31,410 bases of DNA from an uncultured Collinsella sp. (GCA_958433005.1 CAUAWV010000027.1:1-31410), one strand, 5' to 3'. Positions 14,071 through 22,691 are shown, numbered from the stretch's first letter. Numbers and translations are program-made. Notes: a model not told the origin generated them from the sequence alone.

Positions 14071-15027
14071 ATGAAGATTGCCCTGATCGAACCGTTGGGA
14101 GTACCCGAGCAGACCATCGACAGGCTCTCCGCACCCCTTAAGGACGCCGGACACGAGTTTGTCTATTTCGATACCAAAACAACCGATCCGGCCGAGCTCG
14201 CTCGACGCAGCGAGGGCGCCGAGGTCGTCATGATCGCCAACAACCCCTACCCTGCCGAAGTCGTCGCCGGCGCCGATGCGCTCAAGATGATCGCCGTTGC
14301 CTTTACGGGCATCGACCACGTGGGGCTTTCCGCCTGCCGTGAGCGCGGTGTTGAGGTTCGCAACTGCGCCGGCTACTCCGACGTTTCGGTCGCCGAGCTC
14401 ACCCTTGGCCTGACCATCGACGTGTTGCGCAAGGTGGGCGCCGCCGATGCCGCCGTCCGCAGCGGCAAGACGAGCGCCGGCCTAATGGGCACCGAAATCC
14501 GCGACAAGACCGTGGGTATCGTGGGCTGCGGTAAGATCGGCTGCGCCACGGGTCGTCTCTTTAAGGCCTTTGGCGCCCGCGTGCTGGGTTATGCCCGCCA
14601 CGAGCATCCCGAGGCAGCCGAGGCCGGCATTGAGCAGGTTTCGCTCGAGCAGTTGCTCGCCGAGTCCGATATCGTAAGCCTGCACCTGCCTAACAATGGC
14701 ACCACGCGCAAGAGCTTTGGCACCGAGCAGTTCGCCCAGATGAAGGACGGTGCCGTCTTTATCAACTGCGCCCGCGGTGCCATCGTGGATAACGATGCCC
14801 TTGCCCAGGCACTCAACGACGATAAGCTCGCCGGTGCCGGCATCGACGTCTTTGATATGGAGCCGCCCATCCCCGCCGACTACGCGCTCGTCAACGCCAA
14901 GAACTGCACCTTCACGCCACATGTAGGCTTCCTTACGCACGAGGCCATGCAGCGCCGCGCCAAGATTGAGTTCGACAACGTCGTCGCCTACGTCGAGGGT
15001 CGCGCGCAAAACGTTTGCGAGCTATAG
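14071..15027 (+). CDS. D-isomer-specific 2-hydroxyacid dehydrogenase (phosphoglycerate dehydrogenase-like)
   Basis: This 318-residue NAD-dependent enzyme interconverts a 2-keto acid and its D-2-hydroxy acid. ATG 14071 follows GAGGAG. The Rossmann motif GIVGCGKIG is at 149-157. The catalytic set is present: Arg235 in NCARGAIVD, Glu264 in DVFDMEPPIP, and His284 in TPHVGF. The length fits short enzymes without the ACT or regulatory domains of SerA. Substrate is not deducible; hydroxypyruvate, glyoxylate or 3-phosphoglycerate are all possible. It stands alone on the plus strand, divergent from the ferredoxin gene. No serC or serB is nearby, so a role in serine synthesis is not supported by context. 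Confidence 0.9.
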   Translation: MKIALIEPLGVPEQTIDRLSAPLKDAGHEFVYFDTKTTDPAELARRSEGAEVVMIANNPYPAEVVAGADALKMIAVAFTGIDHVGLSACRERGVEVRNCAGYSDVSVAELTLGLTIDVLRKVGAADAAVRSGKTSAGLMGTEIRDKTVGIVGCGKIGCATGRLFKAFGARVLGYARHEHPEAAEAGIEQVSLEQLLAESDIVSLHLPNNGTTRKSFGTEQFAQMKDGAVFINCARGAIVDNDALAQALNDDKLAGAGIDVFDMEPPIPADYALVNAKNCTFTPHVGFLTHEAMQRRAKIEFDNVVAYVEGRAQNVCEL

Positions 15028-15106
15028 TCAAACGAGGGCGAGGCAAAACCTCATCGCAGGCCTACCCCGCCTTCTTTAGTTCAACTAACCTGCCCCTTTG
15101 CACCAT

Positions 15107-15145
15107 AGCAAAAAGGGGCAAAGCCATCTGCTGGCTTTGCCCCTT
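15107..15145 (-). terminator. Terminator of gldA
   Basis: A perfect 14-bp stem (15113-15126 with 15132-15145, five-base loop) is followed on the minus strand by a six-T run. It lies 12 bases past the gldA stop. On the plus strand the tail is only CCTTA, so it helps the convergent dehydrogenase gene less. Confidence 0.9.
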
Positions 15146-15157
15146 CCTTAGCTTGAT

Positions 15158-16258
15158 TTACTCATCCATAAGGTAGTAGTGGCCCAGCGCGTCGGCACCC
15201 AGGATGGCGTTTGCGACCATCTCGGGCGTCACCTCAAACGGCATGTTGCACATGGTGTCATCGGGCGCGCAGGCGGCCTCGGCAACAATCATGGCCTGCT
15301 CGCGCGTAAGCTCGGCAACGCCAAGTTCCTTCATCGTGACCGGCAGGCCCAGCTCAATGCAGAAGCCCAAGACTTCCTCGAGCTTCTCGGTCGGGGCATC
15401 CTCGAGTACCAGCTGAACGATGGTGCCGAAGGCGACCTTCTCGCCGTGATACATGCCGTGGCACTCGGGCAGCATCGTCAGACCATTGTGGATGGCATGG
15501 GCAGCAGCAAGGCCCGAGCTCTCAAAGCCAATGCCCGAAAGCAGCGTGTTTGCCTCGATGATGTGCTCGACGGCAGGCGTGAGCGCGCCCTTCTCCAGCG
15601 CAACCTTGGCCTTGACGCCATCGGCCATAAGCGTCTCGTAGCAGAGCTTGGCGAGCGCCAGGCCGGCCATTCCGCCCTTGCCGCCGGCGCAGGTGCCGCC
15701 GTCGGCATCGTGCGTTGCCTGGGCCTCGAAATAGGTTGCGAGCGCATCGCCCATACCGGAAACCGTCAGGCGCACCGGGCTCGCCGCGATAACCGTCGTA
15801 TCCATAAGGACAATGTTGGGGTTTGCCTTAAGGAAGAGATATTTATCGAACTGGCCGTCGTCGGTGTAGAGCACCGAAAGTGCCGAGCACGGTGCATCGG
15901 TCGAGGCGATGGTGGGGCAAATGATAACCGGGGACTCCAGGTAATAGGCGACGGCCTTCGCGGTGTCGAGGATCTTGCCGCCACCGACGCCGACGATGAT
16001 GTCACAGCCGTTGTCGCGAGCGAGCGCAACCAGGCGATCGACCTCGCCCTTGGAGCACTCGCCGTTAAAGTCCTCAAACAGCAGCTCGGCCTTAGCCTCG
16101 GTAAAACCGCCCTCAATCTTGGCGCCGACACGTTTCTTGCCCGAAGGCGTCACGATGACGAGGGCCTTCCCGCCGAGCGGCTCAACGTAGGAGCCGAGCT
16201 TTGCAAGCTCATCGGGACCCTGGATATACTTGCTGGGGCTATTGAAAATTGCAGCCAT
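15158..16258 (-). CDS. gldA: Glycerol dehydrogenase (NAD+, metal-dependent)
   Basis: This 366-residue protein of the iron-containing alcohol dehydrogenase superfamily oxidises glycerol to dihydroxyacetone. It starts MAAIFNSPSKYIQGPDELAK, as family members do. The NAD-binding loop is GVGGGKILDTAK. The metal ligands are visible as Asp in GMGDALATYFEA, His in GLAAAHAIHNGL and His in ECHGMYHGEK. ICPTIASTDAPCSALSV is the family's substrate-side motif. Length is normal. The ribosome site is weak (GGGAT). It follows the iron-containing alcohol dehydrogenase gene on the same strand after a terminator, so the two are probably separate but partly linked units. Together they suggest fermentative redox balancing. 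Confidence 0.95.
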   Translation of the reverse strand: MAAIFNSPSKYIQGPDELAKLGSYVEPLGGKALVIVTPSGKKRVGAKIEGGFTEAKAELLFEDFNGECSKGEVDRLVALARDNGCDIIVGVGGGKILDTAKAVAYYLESPVIICPTIASTDAPCSALSVLYTDDGQFDKYLFLKANPNIVLMDTTVIAASPVRLTVSGMGDALATYFEAQATHDADGGTCAGGKGGMAGLALAKLCYETLMADGVKAKVALEKGALTPAVEHIIEANTLLSGIGFESSGLAAAHAIHNGLTMLPECHGMYHGEKVAFGTIVQLVLEDAPTEKLEEVLGFCIELGLPVTMKELGVAELTREQAMIVAEAACAPDDTMCNMPFEVTPEMVANAILGADALGHYYLMDE

Positions 16259-16274
16259 GTTAATCCCAATCTCT

Positions 16275-16311
16275 AAAGAAAAAGGGCTCCGTACAGCTGT
16301 GTGCGGAGCCC
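16275..16311 (-). terminator. Terminator between adh and gldA
   Basis: GGGCTCCG (16284-16291) pairs with CGGAGCCC (16304-16311), followed on the minus strand by TTTTTCTTT. It is located 23 bases past the alcohol dehydrogenase stop. Confidence 0.88.
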
Positions 16312-16334
16312 CTCATCAGAACAAGGCGAACTGA

Positions 16335-17549
16335 TTAGAACGTAACCGGGGTGTCGGTGTAGACGCACTCGAGCAGCTGCTCCATCTCCTCCTGGGACGG
16401 CTGGCGCGGGTTGGAGCCCGTGCAGGCGTCGAGGATGGCGTTGGCGGCAACGTCGTGCTTCTTGGCCTCGAACTCATCGTAATCGATGATGGATTCGTCG
16501 GCCTTCACGCCCTTGGCACCGTAGTTCTTGATGCCCTGCGGGATATCGAGCTTGTCGTTGAGGTCGCGGATCTCCTGAACCAGAGCCTCGACCAGCTCGT
16601 CCTCGGTCTCGCCGGCGAGATGCAGGATCTCCTTGGCGATGAAAGCGTAGCGGCTCTTGGCGCGAGCATCCTTGGCGTTGAACTGGATAACCTTGCCCAG
16701 GTACATGGCGTTGGCGCAACCGTGGATGATATGATCGCCGGAGAAGGCGGCACCGGTCTTGTGAGCCATGGAGTGGACGATGCCCAGCAGACCCGAGGAG
16801 AAGGCGATGCCGGCGATGCACTGAGCGTCATGCATGTGCTGGCGAGCCTCATGATCGCCAGCATAGGACTTGGGCAGCCACTCGACGATCTCGCGGATGG
16901 CGTGCAGGGCGTTGGCGTCGGTGTACATGGAGCCGGCAGTGGAGACATAGGCCTCGATGGCATGGGTCAAAGCGTCCATACCGGTGTGAGCGCACAGCTT
17001 GGCAGGCATGGTGTAGGTGAGCTCGGGGTCGACGATGGCGACATCAGGGGTGATGTTGAAGTCGGCCAGCGGGTACTTGATGCCCTTGGCGTAGTCAGTG
17101 ATGACGGAGAACGCGGTGACCTCGGTAGCGGTACCGGAGGTAGAGGAGATGGCGCAGAAGTGAGCCTTCTGACGGAGCTCGGGGAAGGAGAACGGGACGA
17201 CGGCCTCCTCGAAGGTCTCCTCGGGATACTCGTAGAACAGCCACATAGCCTTAGCGGCATCGATGGGCGAGCCACCGCCAATGGCGATAATCCAGTCGGG
17301 CTGGAACTCGGTCATGGCCTCGGCGCCCTTCATGACCGTCTCGACGGACGGGTCGGACTCGACGCCCTCGAACAGCTTGACCTCGAAACCGGCCTCCTTA
17401 AGGTCGGCCTCGACGTCCTGCAGAAAACCGCCGCGACGCATGGAGCCGCCGCCGCTCACGATGATGGCCTTGCTGCCCTTGAGGTTCTTGACCTCGTGAC
17501 GAGCGCCCTCACCAAAGTACAGATCGCGAGGATTGGTAAAACGTCCCAT
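16335..17549 (-). CDS. Iron-containing alcohol dehydrogenase
   Basis: This 404-residue enzyme is in the butanol/propanediol dehydrogenase branch of group III alcohol dehydrogenases and reduces aldehydes with NAD(P)H during fermentation. ATG 17549 follows a perfect AGGAGG with 6-base spacing; an upstream extension has no site. NAD loop: IIAIGGGSPIDAAKAM. The sequence CAISSTSGTATEVTAFSVI is typical of the family. Metal ligands: GMDALTHAIEAY (Asp and His) and HSMAHKTGAAFSGDHIIHGC (two His). Codon use is strongly biased to preferred codons, suggesting high expression. The leader contains a 9-bp inverted repeat that could bind a regulator. Aldehyde substrate cannot be read from the sequence. Confidence 0.93.
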   Translation of the reverse strand: MGRFTNPRDLYFGEGARHEVKNLKGSKAIIVSGGGSMRRGGFLQDVEADLKEAGFEVKLFEGVESDPSVETVMKGAEAMTEFQPDWIIAIGGGSPIDAAKAMWLFYEYPEETFEEAVVPFSFPELRQKAHFCAISSTSGTATEVTAFSVITDYAKGIKYPLADFNITPDVAIVDPELTYTMPAKLCAHTGMDALTHAIEAYVSTAGSMYTDANALHAIREIVEWLPKSYAGDHEARQHMHDAQCIAGIAFSSGLLGIVHSMAHKTGAAFSGDHIIHGCANAMYLGKVIQFNAKDARAKSRYAFIAKEILHLAGETEDELVEALVQEIRDLNDKLDIPQGIKNYGAKGVKADESIIDYDEFEAKKHDVAANAILDACTGSNPRQPSQEEMEQLLECVYTDTPVTF

Positions 17550-17589
17550 ACTGTGCCTCCTAAACAAGCCCCTCTTAGACTTGCGTATA

Positions 17590-17616
17590 TAACGGAGCAC
17601 CCGATTGGCTCCGTTA
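17590..17616. promoter_or_regulatory. Inverted repeat TAACGGAGC-N9-GCTCCGTTA before the alcohol dehydrogenase
   Basis: Perfect 9-bp arms (17590-17598 and 17608-17616) lie 41 bases upstream of the start codon. The size and symmetry suit a dimeric regulator such as a Rex-like or other operator, or an mRNA leader hairpin. It does not match the Rex consensus TTGTGAA-N4-TTCACAA. Confidence 0.5.
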
Positions 17617-18049
17617 GGACCATTTTGCGCGTTGCCGGCGATGACAATGCGCAATGTCTAAACGTCTCAACGCTCAGACAAACACTATTTTACCGTTCTG
17701 GTTGGTCAGTTATTCATCTAAAGCCGCCAATGATGAAACGTTTTTTCTATCCCTGAAGACCCTTGTGCGGCATCCATACTCCCAAGCTGGGCAAACGTTT
17801 TATCAAGGCTGACTACATATCCCGGGCAGGACTGTGCCCCTCCAAAATATGCACCGTTCGCCGCCAAAAATCGACCGTTTGCGGCACCGTGATACCACTC
17901 GGTCGTCCAAGGTGCCGACATTTGTGTGACATCCGTCTTCGTGGTGCAAAGGTGCAAGTCCAAGTGCGACACCCCCGGTGTGCCACATGCGGGTAAACTA
18001 GAACCTTATATAGAGATATTTGAACCCTAACCGCAGCAAAGGAGGCCCC
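17617..18049. other. Intergenic region upstream of divergent adh and helical-repeat genes
   Basis: No credible gene; small frames here are Cys/Arg-rich and unconvincing. Two near-copies of a short motif, ACCGTTCGCCGCC and ACCGTTTGCGGC, lie about 20 bases apart near 17851-17887. An AT-rich TTATATAGAGAT just before 18020 could be the promoter of the next operon. Confidence 0.4.
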
Positions 18050-19126
18050 ATGGCATTCGATCCCATTCAAGAAGATTGCCATCGCCTCGTTCTTGAGGCC
18101 TTGCGCCGCGACAATATCTCGCTCACCGACGGCCCCGCCGTCGAGCGTCTGATGGAGCAATTCACCCGCAACCCCGCGCCGCTCATCGTGCACGACCGCG
18201 ACCGCGCCGGACATCTGATTGCCAAGGTGGTCGAGGCCGTCGACTACCGAATTCCCTTTATCCCTGACGATGCCCAGGCAGAGCAGGAAGAGGCAGCTGC
18301 CGAGAACATGCTTCGCGAGGCGGCCGCACTCGATCCGGCCAACTGGGATGCCCAGCGCATGCTGACGGCACTCACCGCCGACTCCAACGAGGACTACGTG
18401 CAGTATCTGGTGTCCAAGTGCGACGAGGTGGAGCACGATCTGGCACTCAAGATCGCCTCGGCGCAAGACCCCTACGAGCGTGAGGCTGCAGGCGACCTGA
18501 CCCGCCGTCCCTACCTGCGCTGGCTTGCCGCCTTAGCATCGCGCGCGCTCATTAGCGGCCGTTACCGCATGTCACTGGAGGCAGCGAATCGCAGCTTGGA
18601 CTTTGCGCCCAACGACCCCGCAGGTGTCCGCCACACCGCGATGCTCGCCATGGCAAAGCTCGAATACCCCGCCGAGGAGCTCAAGCGCTTTCGCTCCGCC
18701 CACTCCGTCCCCTATCTCGCCAACACGCCGCTGCGCCGTCGTCCCAAGGACGCGGAGCGCGACTTAGACCCGTGGACGCTCATCGCGCTGATGAGCGCTG
18801 CCTGGCGCGAGCTAGACTACGAGGACGCCGAGCACTACCTGCGCATCCTTGCACGCTCATGCCCGCACGCAGCCGAGGCGCTCTACTTCCAAACCGAATT
18901 TCCCGATGGCGTCTATGCCCGCGTCAACGTGGGCGTGGGCTCCACCGATGAGCTCGTCCTTGCACTGTCCGAGGCGACGCCGGTGCTGCAGGAGGGCCTG
19001 GGCGCTCCCGACAACGCCAGCTTTGCCGCCTGGGTCGCCACCAGCGACATCGTGCGTTCCCAGATCGACGAGCGCATCCTGCGCGCAGCCGAGCAGGGGC
19101 TTCCATTTAAGGGAGGGGACCTCTAA
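18050..19126 (+). CDS. Helical-repeat (TPR-like) protein, unknown
   Basis: This 358-residue protein starts at ATG 18050, with GGAGG directly before it. It is nearly all helical with many Ala, Leu and Glu: AEQEEAAAENMLREAAALDP, YLRWLAALASRALISGRYRM, then SLEAANRSLDFAPNDPAGVR. The last two are TPR-like pairs, with small residues at the expected places. An aromatic strand (AEALYFQTEFPDGVYARVNV) comes late. No signal peptide or membrane helix. It ends in TAATG, overlapping the next start by one base, so the two are translationally coupled. The neighbour has a similar layout and may be a paralogue. The third gene downstream is murT-gatD, but 45 bases separate it. Function unknown; a scaffold role is a guess. 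Confidence 0.75.
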   Translation: MAFDPIQEDCHRLVLEALRRDNISLTDGPAVERLMEQFTRNPAPLIVHDRDRAGHLIAKVVEAVDYRIPFIPDDAQAEQEEAAAENMLREAAALDPANWDAQRMLTALTADSNEDYVQYLVSKCDEVEHDLALKIASAQDPYEREAAGDLTRRPYLRWLAALASRALISGRYRMSLEAANRSLDFAPNDPAGVRHTAMLAMAKLEYPAEELKRFRSAHSVPYLANTPLRRRPKDAERDLDPWTLIALMSAAWRELDYEDAEHYLRILARSCPHAAEALYFQTEFPDGVYARVNVGVGSTDELVLALSEATPVLQEGLGAPDNASFAAWVATSDIVRSQIDERILRAAEQGLPFKGGDL

Positions 19127-20169
19127 TGGATCCAAGCGTCTACATCCCCGCCTACTTGGAGCGCACCTATCTGGCGTCGCACCCCGAGCTCACCGATGCA
19201 GCACGCGAGCTTGTCCATAACGACATTAGCGCGAATCCCCAAAAGTATGCGCAGTCCGAGCATGCCCAGGCACTGCTGTCCTATGCCGGTGTTCACTGCC
19301 ACCTGCTCGACGAGCTCCATCGCATCGAGGACATGGGCAGCGACGAGGAGTTTGAGCAGACGCGCAACCGCCTGTTCGACGATATGCGCGATGAGCTGCT
19401 CAAGATCGTCCGTATCGATGCGCTTGCCGTCGATGCCCAGTTGCTCGCCATCATCCTGGCCGACACGCCCGTTGACGCCTGCCTGGGCGACCTGATGAAG
19501 CTCGAGGCGACCACGGCCGATTACCTCCAACAAAGCGTGCCCGGGTTCGATATGGAGGCCCCACACTACTGGGCCAACAAGGTTTTGACGGACGGTGTGA
19601 CGGCGTCAGATCTCACCGTGAGCGAGCCGGCACTTATCGGGTGGCTCCACACGCTCGAGGCTATCTCGCAGCTGTGCATGGCGAGCGCCCGCTACCGCGC
19701 TGCCGCCAACTACGCCCGCCGCGTCCTTAAGGCAGAAGGCTATCCCACCCGAGCTGCCGGCACCGTGTTGCTCGCCCTCGCTCGCCTGGAAGACCAGGAC
19801 GGCTTTTTTGCCCTGGCTCACCAGCTCGAGGAACAGGTGGGGGCCGATGCACTCGAGAACTCCCCCTGGTACCTGCTCGCCCGCACGATCCTCTTGTTCA
19901 AAACGAACAAGATGCGTCCGGCGGCGCGTGCGCTGCGTGAGTTCGCTAACCGCTGCGAGGGCGGCGCGTTCTTCTTGCTGAATCCCATGTACCAGACACC
20001 GTACCTTCCCTGCCGACCCGAGCCACGCGATCCCTGGGATCTTTCGCACCAGGCCGTTTGGGAAGCGGACGGCATTATCTCGGACACCCCCGACTTTGCC
20101 CCCTGGGCCAATGCCTGCGAAGACGTGTCGCAGCTTGCCCAGGAATTTGCGCGCCGCTACGGATTTTAG
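19126..20169 (+). CDS. Helical-repeat protein, possible paralogue of the upstream gene
   Basis: This 347-residue protein starts in the TAATG overlap and follows GGAGGGG inside the previous gene. It is helical throughout: LHTLEAISQLCMASARYRAA, NYARRVLKAEGYPTRAAGTV, then LLALARLEDQDGFFALAHQL resemble TPR helices. Like its neighbour it has an aromatic/proline stretch (PYLPCRPEPRDPWDLSHQAV) after the repeats, where the upstream protein has PYLANTPLRRRPKDAERDLD and PW. I infer an old duplication from this shared order, not from strong identity. No signal peptide, membrane helix or catalytic motif. It probably forms a complex with the upstream protein. Confidence 0.72.
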   Translation: MDPSVYIPAYLERTYLASHPELTDAARELVHNDISANPQKYAQSEHAQALLSYAGVHCHLLDELHRIEDMGSDEEFEQTRNRLFDDMRDELLKIVRIDALAVDAQLLAIILADTPVDACLGDLMKLEATTADYLQQSVPGFDMEAPHYWANKVLTDGVTASDLTVSEPALIGWLHTLEAISQLCMASARYRAAANYARRVLKAEGYPTRAAGTVLLALARLEDQDGFFALAHQLEEQVGADALENSPWYLLARTILLFKTNKMRPAARALREFANRCEGGAFFLLNPMYQTPYLPCRPEPRDPWDLSHQAVWEADGIISDTPDFAPWANACEDVSQLAQEFARRYGF

Positions 20170-20214
20170 TGACGCACTCGACCCGACCATGTCGTTTACG
20201 TTAGGAACGGTTTC

Positions 20215-22392
20215 ATGAACCTCCGCTCATCTCTTGCCTGCACCTCGAGCGATATCGCTCGCTGGGGGCTGCGCTCCGTCCTTAAGCGCCAGGGCGGCGT
20301 ACTCCCCGGCCGCATCGCCATGAAGATCGACCCCGAGTTGCTGAGCGACCTCGCGGGCCTTGTCGACCGCAGCGTAGTGATCACCGGCACCAACGGCAAG
20401 ACCACCACTTCGAACCTGATCGCCGACGCCGTTGCCGCCAGCGGCGCCACCGTGGTGTGCAACCGCGCCGGCAACAACATGGAGCCGGGCGTGGTGGGCG
20501 CACTGCTCGAGGCCCGCGGCGACCTTAAGCACACTGCCAGCGGCAAGCGCGTGGGCGTTTTTGAGTGCGATGAGCTTTACACCGTACGCGTTCTGCCCAA
20601 GCTCAAGCCGACGTACTTTGTGCTGCTCAACCTGTTCCGCGACCAGCTAGACCGCTACGGCGAGATCGACCATACCCAAGACGTCATCGCCCATGCGTTG
20701 GAGCTCTCTCCGGCAACAACGCTCATCTACAACGCCGACGACCCGCTGTGTGCCGCGATTGCCACGCGCGTTCCCAATGCAAGCATCGCCTTTGGCATCG
20801 ACGGCGCCACCAACACCGAGTCCGACCGCATTAGCGACTCACGTTTTTGCTCACAGTGCAACGCACCGTTGGAGTACGACTATGTGCAGTACGGGCAACT
20901 TGGCGCCTATCATTGCCCCTCGTGCGGCTGGGCCCGCCCTGGGCTTGTCCGTCGCGTGACGGGCGTGGAGCTCGGCTGCGACGGCTACGGCTTTGACCTG
21001 GTCTTTGGATCTGCGCCCGACGCTGCTGCCGTACACATCGCCACGCGCTACAACGGCCTGTACATGGTCTATAACGTTGCCGCCGCCTTCTTTACCGCGC
21101 ACGAATTGGGCGTGGACGCGGCGCTTCTGCAGCCTACGCTCGATGCCTATGTGCCCGCCGGTGGTCGTATGGGGCGCTGGGATATCGCCGGCCGCACCGT
21201 CGAGGCCAACCTGGCTAAGAATCCCGTAGGCTTCGATCGCCAGATCCAGTCCATCAAGACAGCAGGCGGCAGACTCTGCGCTTTCTTCCTCAATGACAAC
21301 GATGCCGACGGCCACGATGTATCGTGGATCTACGACGTCGACTTTGAGCGCATCGCCGACACAACGGGGCTTGTCGCCTTTGCCGGCGGCACACGCGCGC
21401 ACGACATGCAGGTGCGCCTCAAGTACGCCGGCATCGATGCCGCGATTATCTCGGACGTCGCGCAGGCAATTGGCGCCGTGGCAGACGAGGCCGCCGATGA
21501 CACCTTCTACGCCGTCGCCAACTACACGGCCTTTCCACCGCTGGTCAAGGAGCTCGACGGACTTAAAGACACCGATGCGGCTACGGTTGCCGCCCACGCT
21601 GCAAAGTGCACCAATGGCAGTGCCGTCCCCGTTGGCGTCGCGCCAGTCGAGCTCTCGCATCCGCTGCGCATCGTCTACCTGTATCCCGATGCCCTCAACC
21701 TCTATGGCGACGGCGGCAACGTCATCGCCCTCGAGCGCCGCTGCGCCTGGCGCGGCATCCCCGTTCGCGTGGATGAGGTCCGCATGGGCGAGGTGCTCGA
21801 TCTGCATGATGCCGATATCGTCATGATGGGCGGCGGATCCGATCGCGACCAGCTAGCCGTGGCACACGAGCTGCTCGCCCAAAAAGACAAGGTCGCAGCC
21901 TATGTTGAGGACGGCGGTTCGCTGCTCGCCATCTGCGGCAGCTATCAGCTGCTCGGCCGTTCGTACTATATGGGCGAAAATCGCATCGATGGCCTGGGCA
22001 TCATTGCCGCCGAGACTGTGCGCGGCTCCGACCGCCTGATCGGCAACGTCGCCGTCAAGACCGACCTGGCGCCCGAGCCCTTTGTTGGCTTCGAGAACCA
22101 CGGCGGCCGCACGCTTTTGGACGCCGATGCCACGCCGCTTGGAACGTCCGTCGTCACGGGCACCGGCAACAACGGCGACGATGGCTTTGAGGGTCTCATC
22201 TACAAGGGTGTCATCGGCACGTACCTACACGGACCGGCACTGCCCAAGAACCCCGAGCTCGCCGACTGGCTCATCGCCCACGCCCTCGAGCGCCGCGGCG
22301 ACGCACAGGCCGCCGCCCTGCTGCCGCTCAAACCCCTCGACGACACCTACGAGCACGCTGCCCACGACGCCGCGATGAAGCTCCTCCCCTAG
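20215..22392 (+). CDS. murT-gatD: Fused MurT-GatD lipid II isoglutaminyl synthase
   Basis: This 725-residue protein combines both subunits of the enzyme that amidates D-glutamate in lipid II, needed for efficient peptidoglycan cross-linking. MurT half (1 to about 455): ITGTNGKTTT P-loop at 57-65; Mur-ligase ATP-site residues in FECDELYTVRVLP; a Zn ribbon with Cys212, Cys215, Cys234 and Cys237; the DUF1727-type region with FFLNDNDADGHDVSWIYDVD, carrying the expected catalytic Asp. A linker near 455-480 leads to the GatD half (481-725). There LAICGSYQLLG holds the glutaminase nucleophile Cys574, and GTYLHGPALPKNP holds His672. MurT and GatD are normally separate, overlapping genes in Staphylococcus and Streptococcus. 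Here no stop or frame break lies between them. ATG 20215 follows AGGAA with a long spacer. A strong terminator follows. Confidence 0.93.
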   Translation: MNLRSSLACTSSDIARWGLRSVLKRQGGVLPGRIAMKIDPELLSDLAGLVDRSVVITGTNGKTTTSNLIADAVAASGATVVCNRAGNNMEPGVVGALLEARGDLKHTASGKRVGVFECDELYTVRVLPKLKPTYFVLLNLFRDQLDRYGEIDHTQDVIAHALELSPATTLIYNADDPLCAAIATRVPNASIAFGIDGATNTESDRISDSRFCSQCNAPLEYDYVQYGQLGAYHCPSCGWARPGLVRRVTGVELGCDGYGFDLVFGSAPDAAAVHIATRYNGLYMVYNVAAAFFTAHELGVDAALLQPTLDAYVPAGGRMGRWDIAGRTVEANLAKNPVGFDRQIQSIKTAGGRLCAFFLNDNDADGHDVSWIYDVDFERIADTTGLVAFAGGTRAHDMQVRLKYAGIDAAIISDVAQAIGAVADEAADDTFYAVANYTAFPPLVKELDGLKDTDAATVAAHAAKCTNGSAVPVGVAPVELSHPLRIVYLYPDALNLYGDGGNVIALERRCAWRGIPVRVDEVRMGEVLDLHDADIVMMGGGSDRDQLAVAHELLAQKDKVAAYVEDGGSLLAICGSYQLLGRSYYMGENRIDGLGIIAAETVRGSDRLIGNVAVKTDLAPEPFVGFENHGGRTLLDADATPLGTSVVTGTGNNGDDGFEGLIYKGVIGTYLHGPALPKNPELADWLIAHALERRGDAQAAALLPLKPLDDTYEHAAHDAAMKLLP

Positions 22393-22399
22393 CACCCCA

Positions 22400-22437
22400 C
22401 CACCACAAAGGGGACAGGCACCTTTGTGGTGGTTTTG
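22400..22437 (+). terminator. Terminator after murT-gatD
   Basis: A perfect 12-bp stem CCACCACAAAGG (22400-22411) with 22421-22432 around a nine-base loop is followed by TTTT. The GGGACAGG loop resembles motifs in other intergenic repeats of the window, so it may also be a REP-type element used as a terminator. Confidence 0.85.
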
Positions 22438-22453
22438 ACCCGTCCCAGCGGTT

Positions 22454-22590
22454 TGTCTCAATCTGTAACATCTAGACCGTTAAAAGTCGTCTTACTGTTA
22501 CAGAATGAGATGTTCGTCCCGACGCCTGCCTTTTGTCTCGATCTGTAACACATAGAGCCGATTTATCAGCCCAGATGTTACAGATTGAGA
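22454..22590. repeat. Two REP-like units, each an inverted repeat of TCTCAATCTGTAACA
   Basis: Unit 1 has TCTCAATCTGTAACA at 22456-22470 and TGTTACAGAATGAGA at 22496-22510. Unit 2 has TCTCGATCTGTAACA at 22536-22550 and TGTTACAGATTGAGA at 22576-22590. Each pair has one mismatch, and the units repeat in the same orientation 80 bases apart. This is the REPIN-type pattern: two inverted copies per unit. Confidence 0.8.
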
Positions 22591-22672
22591 TGTTTGAAAA
22601 TCGGGATAGAGAGCCAGCTCCTATGTGGTGGTTTTCCAGTTTGCCAACGATATACGCGCCGGCAAAAAAGTC

Positions 22673-22681
22673 TGCTATACT
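22673..22681 (+). promoter_or_regulatory. Extended -10 promoter of tRNA-Glu
   Basis: TGCTATACT is an extended -10 (TGn plus TATACT), 10 bases before the tRNA 5' end. No -35 is seen at 16-18 bases, which an extended -10 can tolerate. Confidence 0.6.
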
Positions 22682-22691
22682 CTTTCCCGCT

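Noticed and set aside
17763..17996. Cys/Arg-rich 77-codon frame upstream of the helical-repeat genes
   Set aside because: No ribosome site and low-complexity content; it overlaps the probable promoter region.
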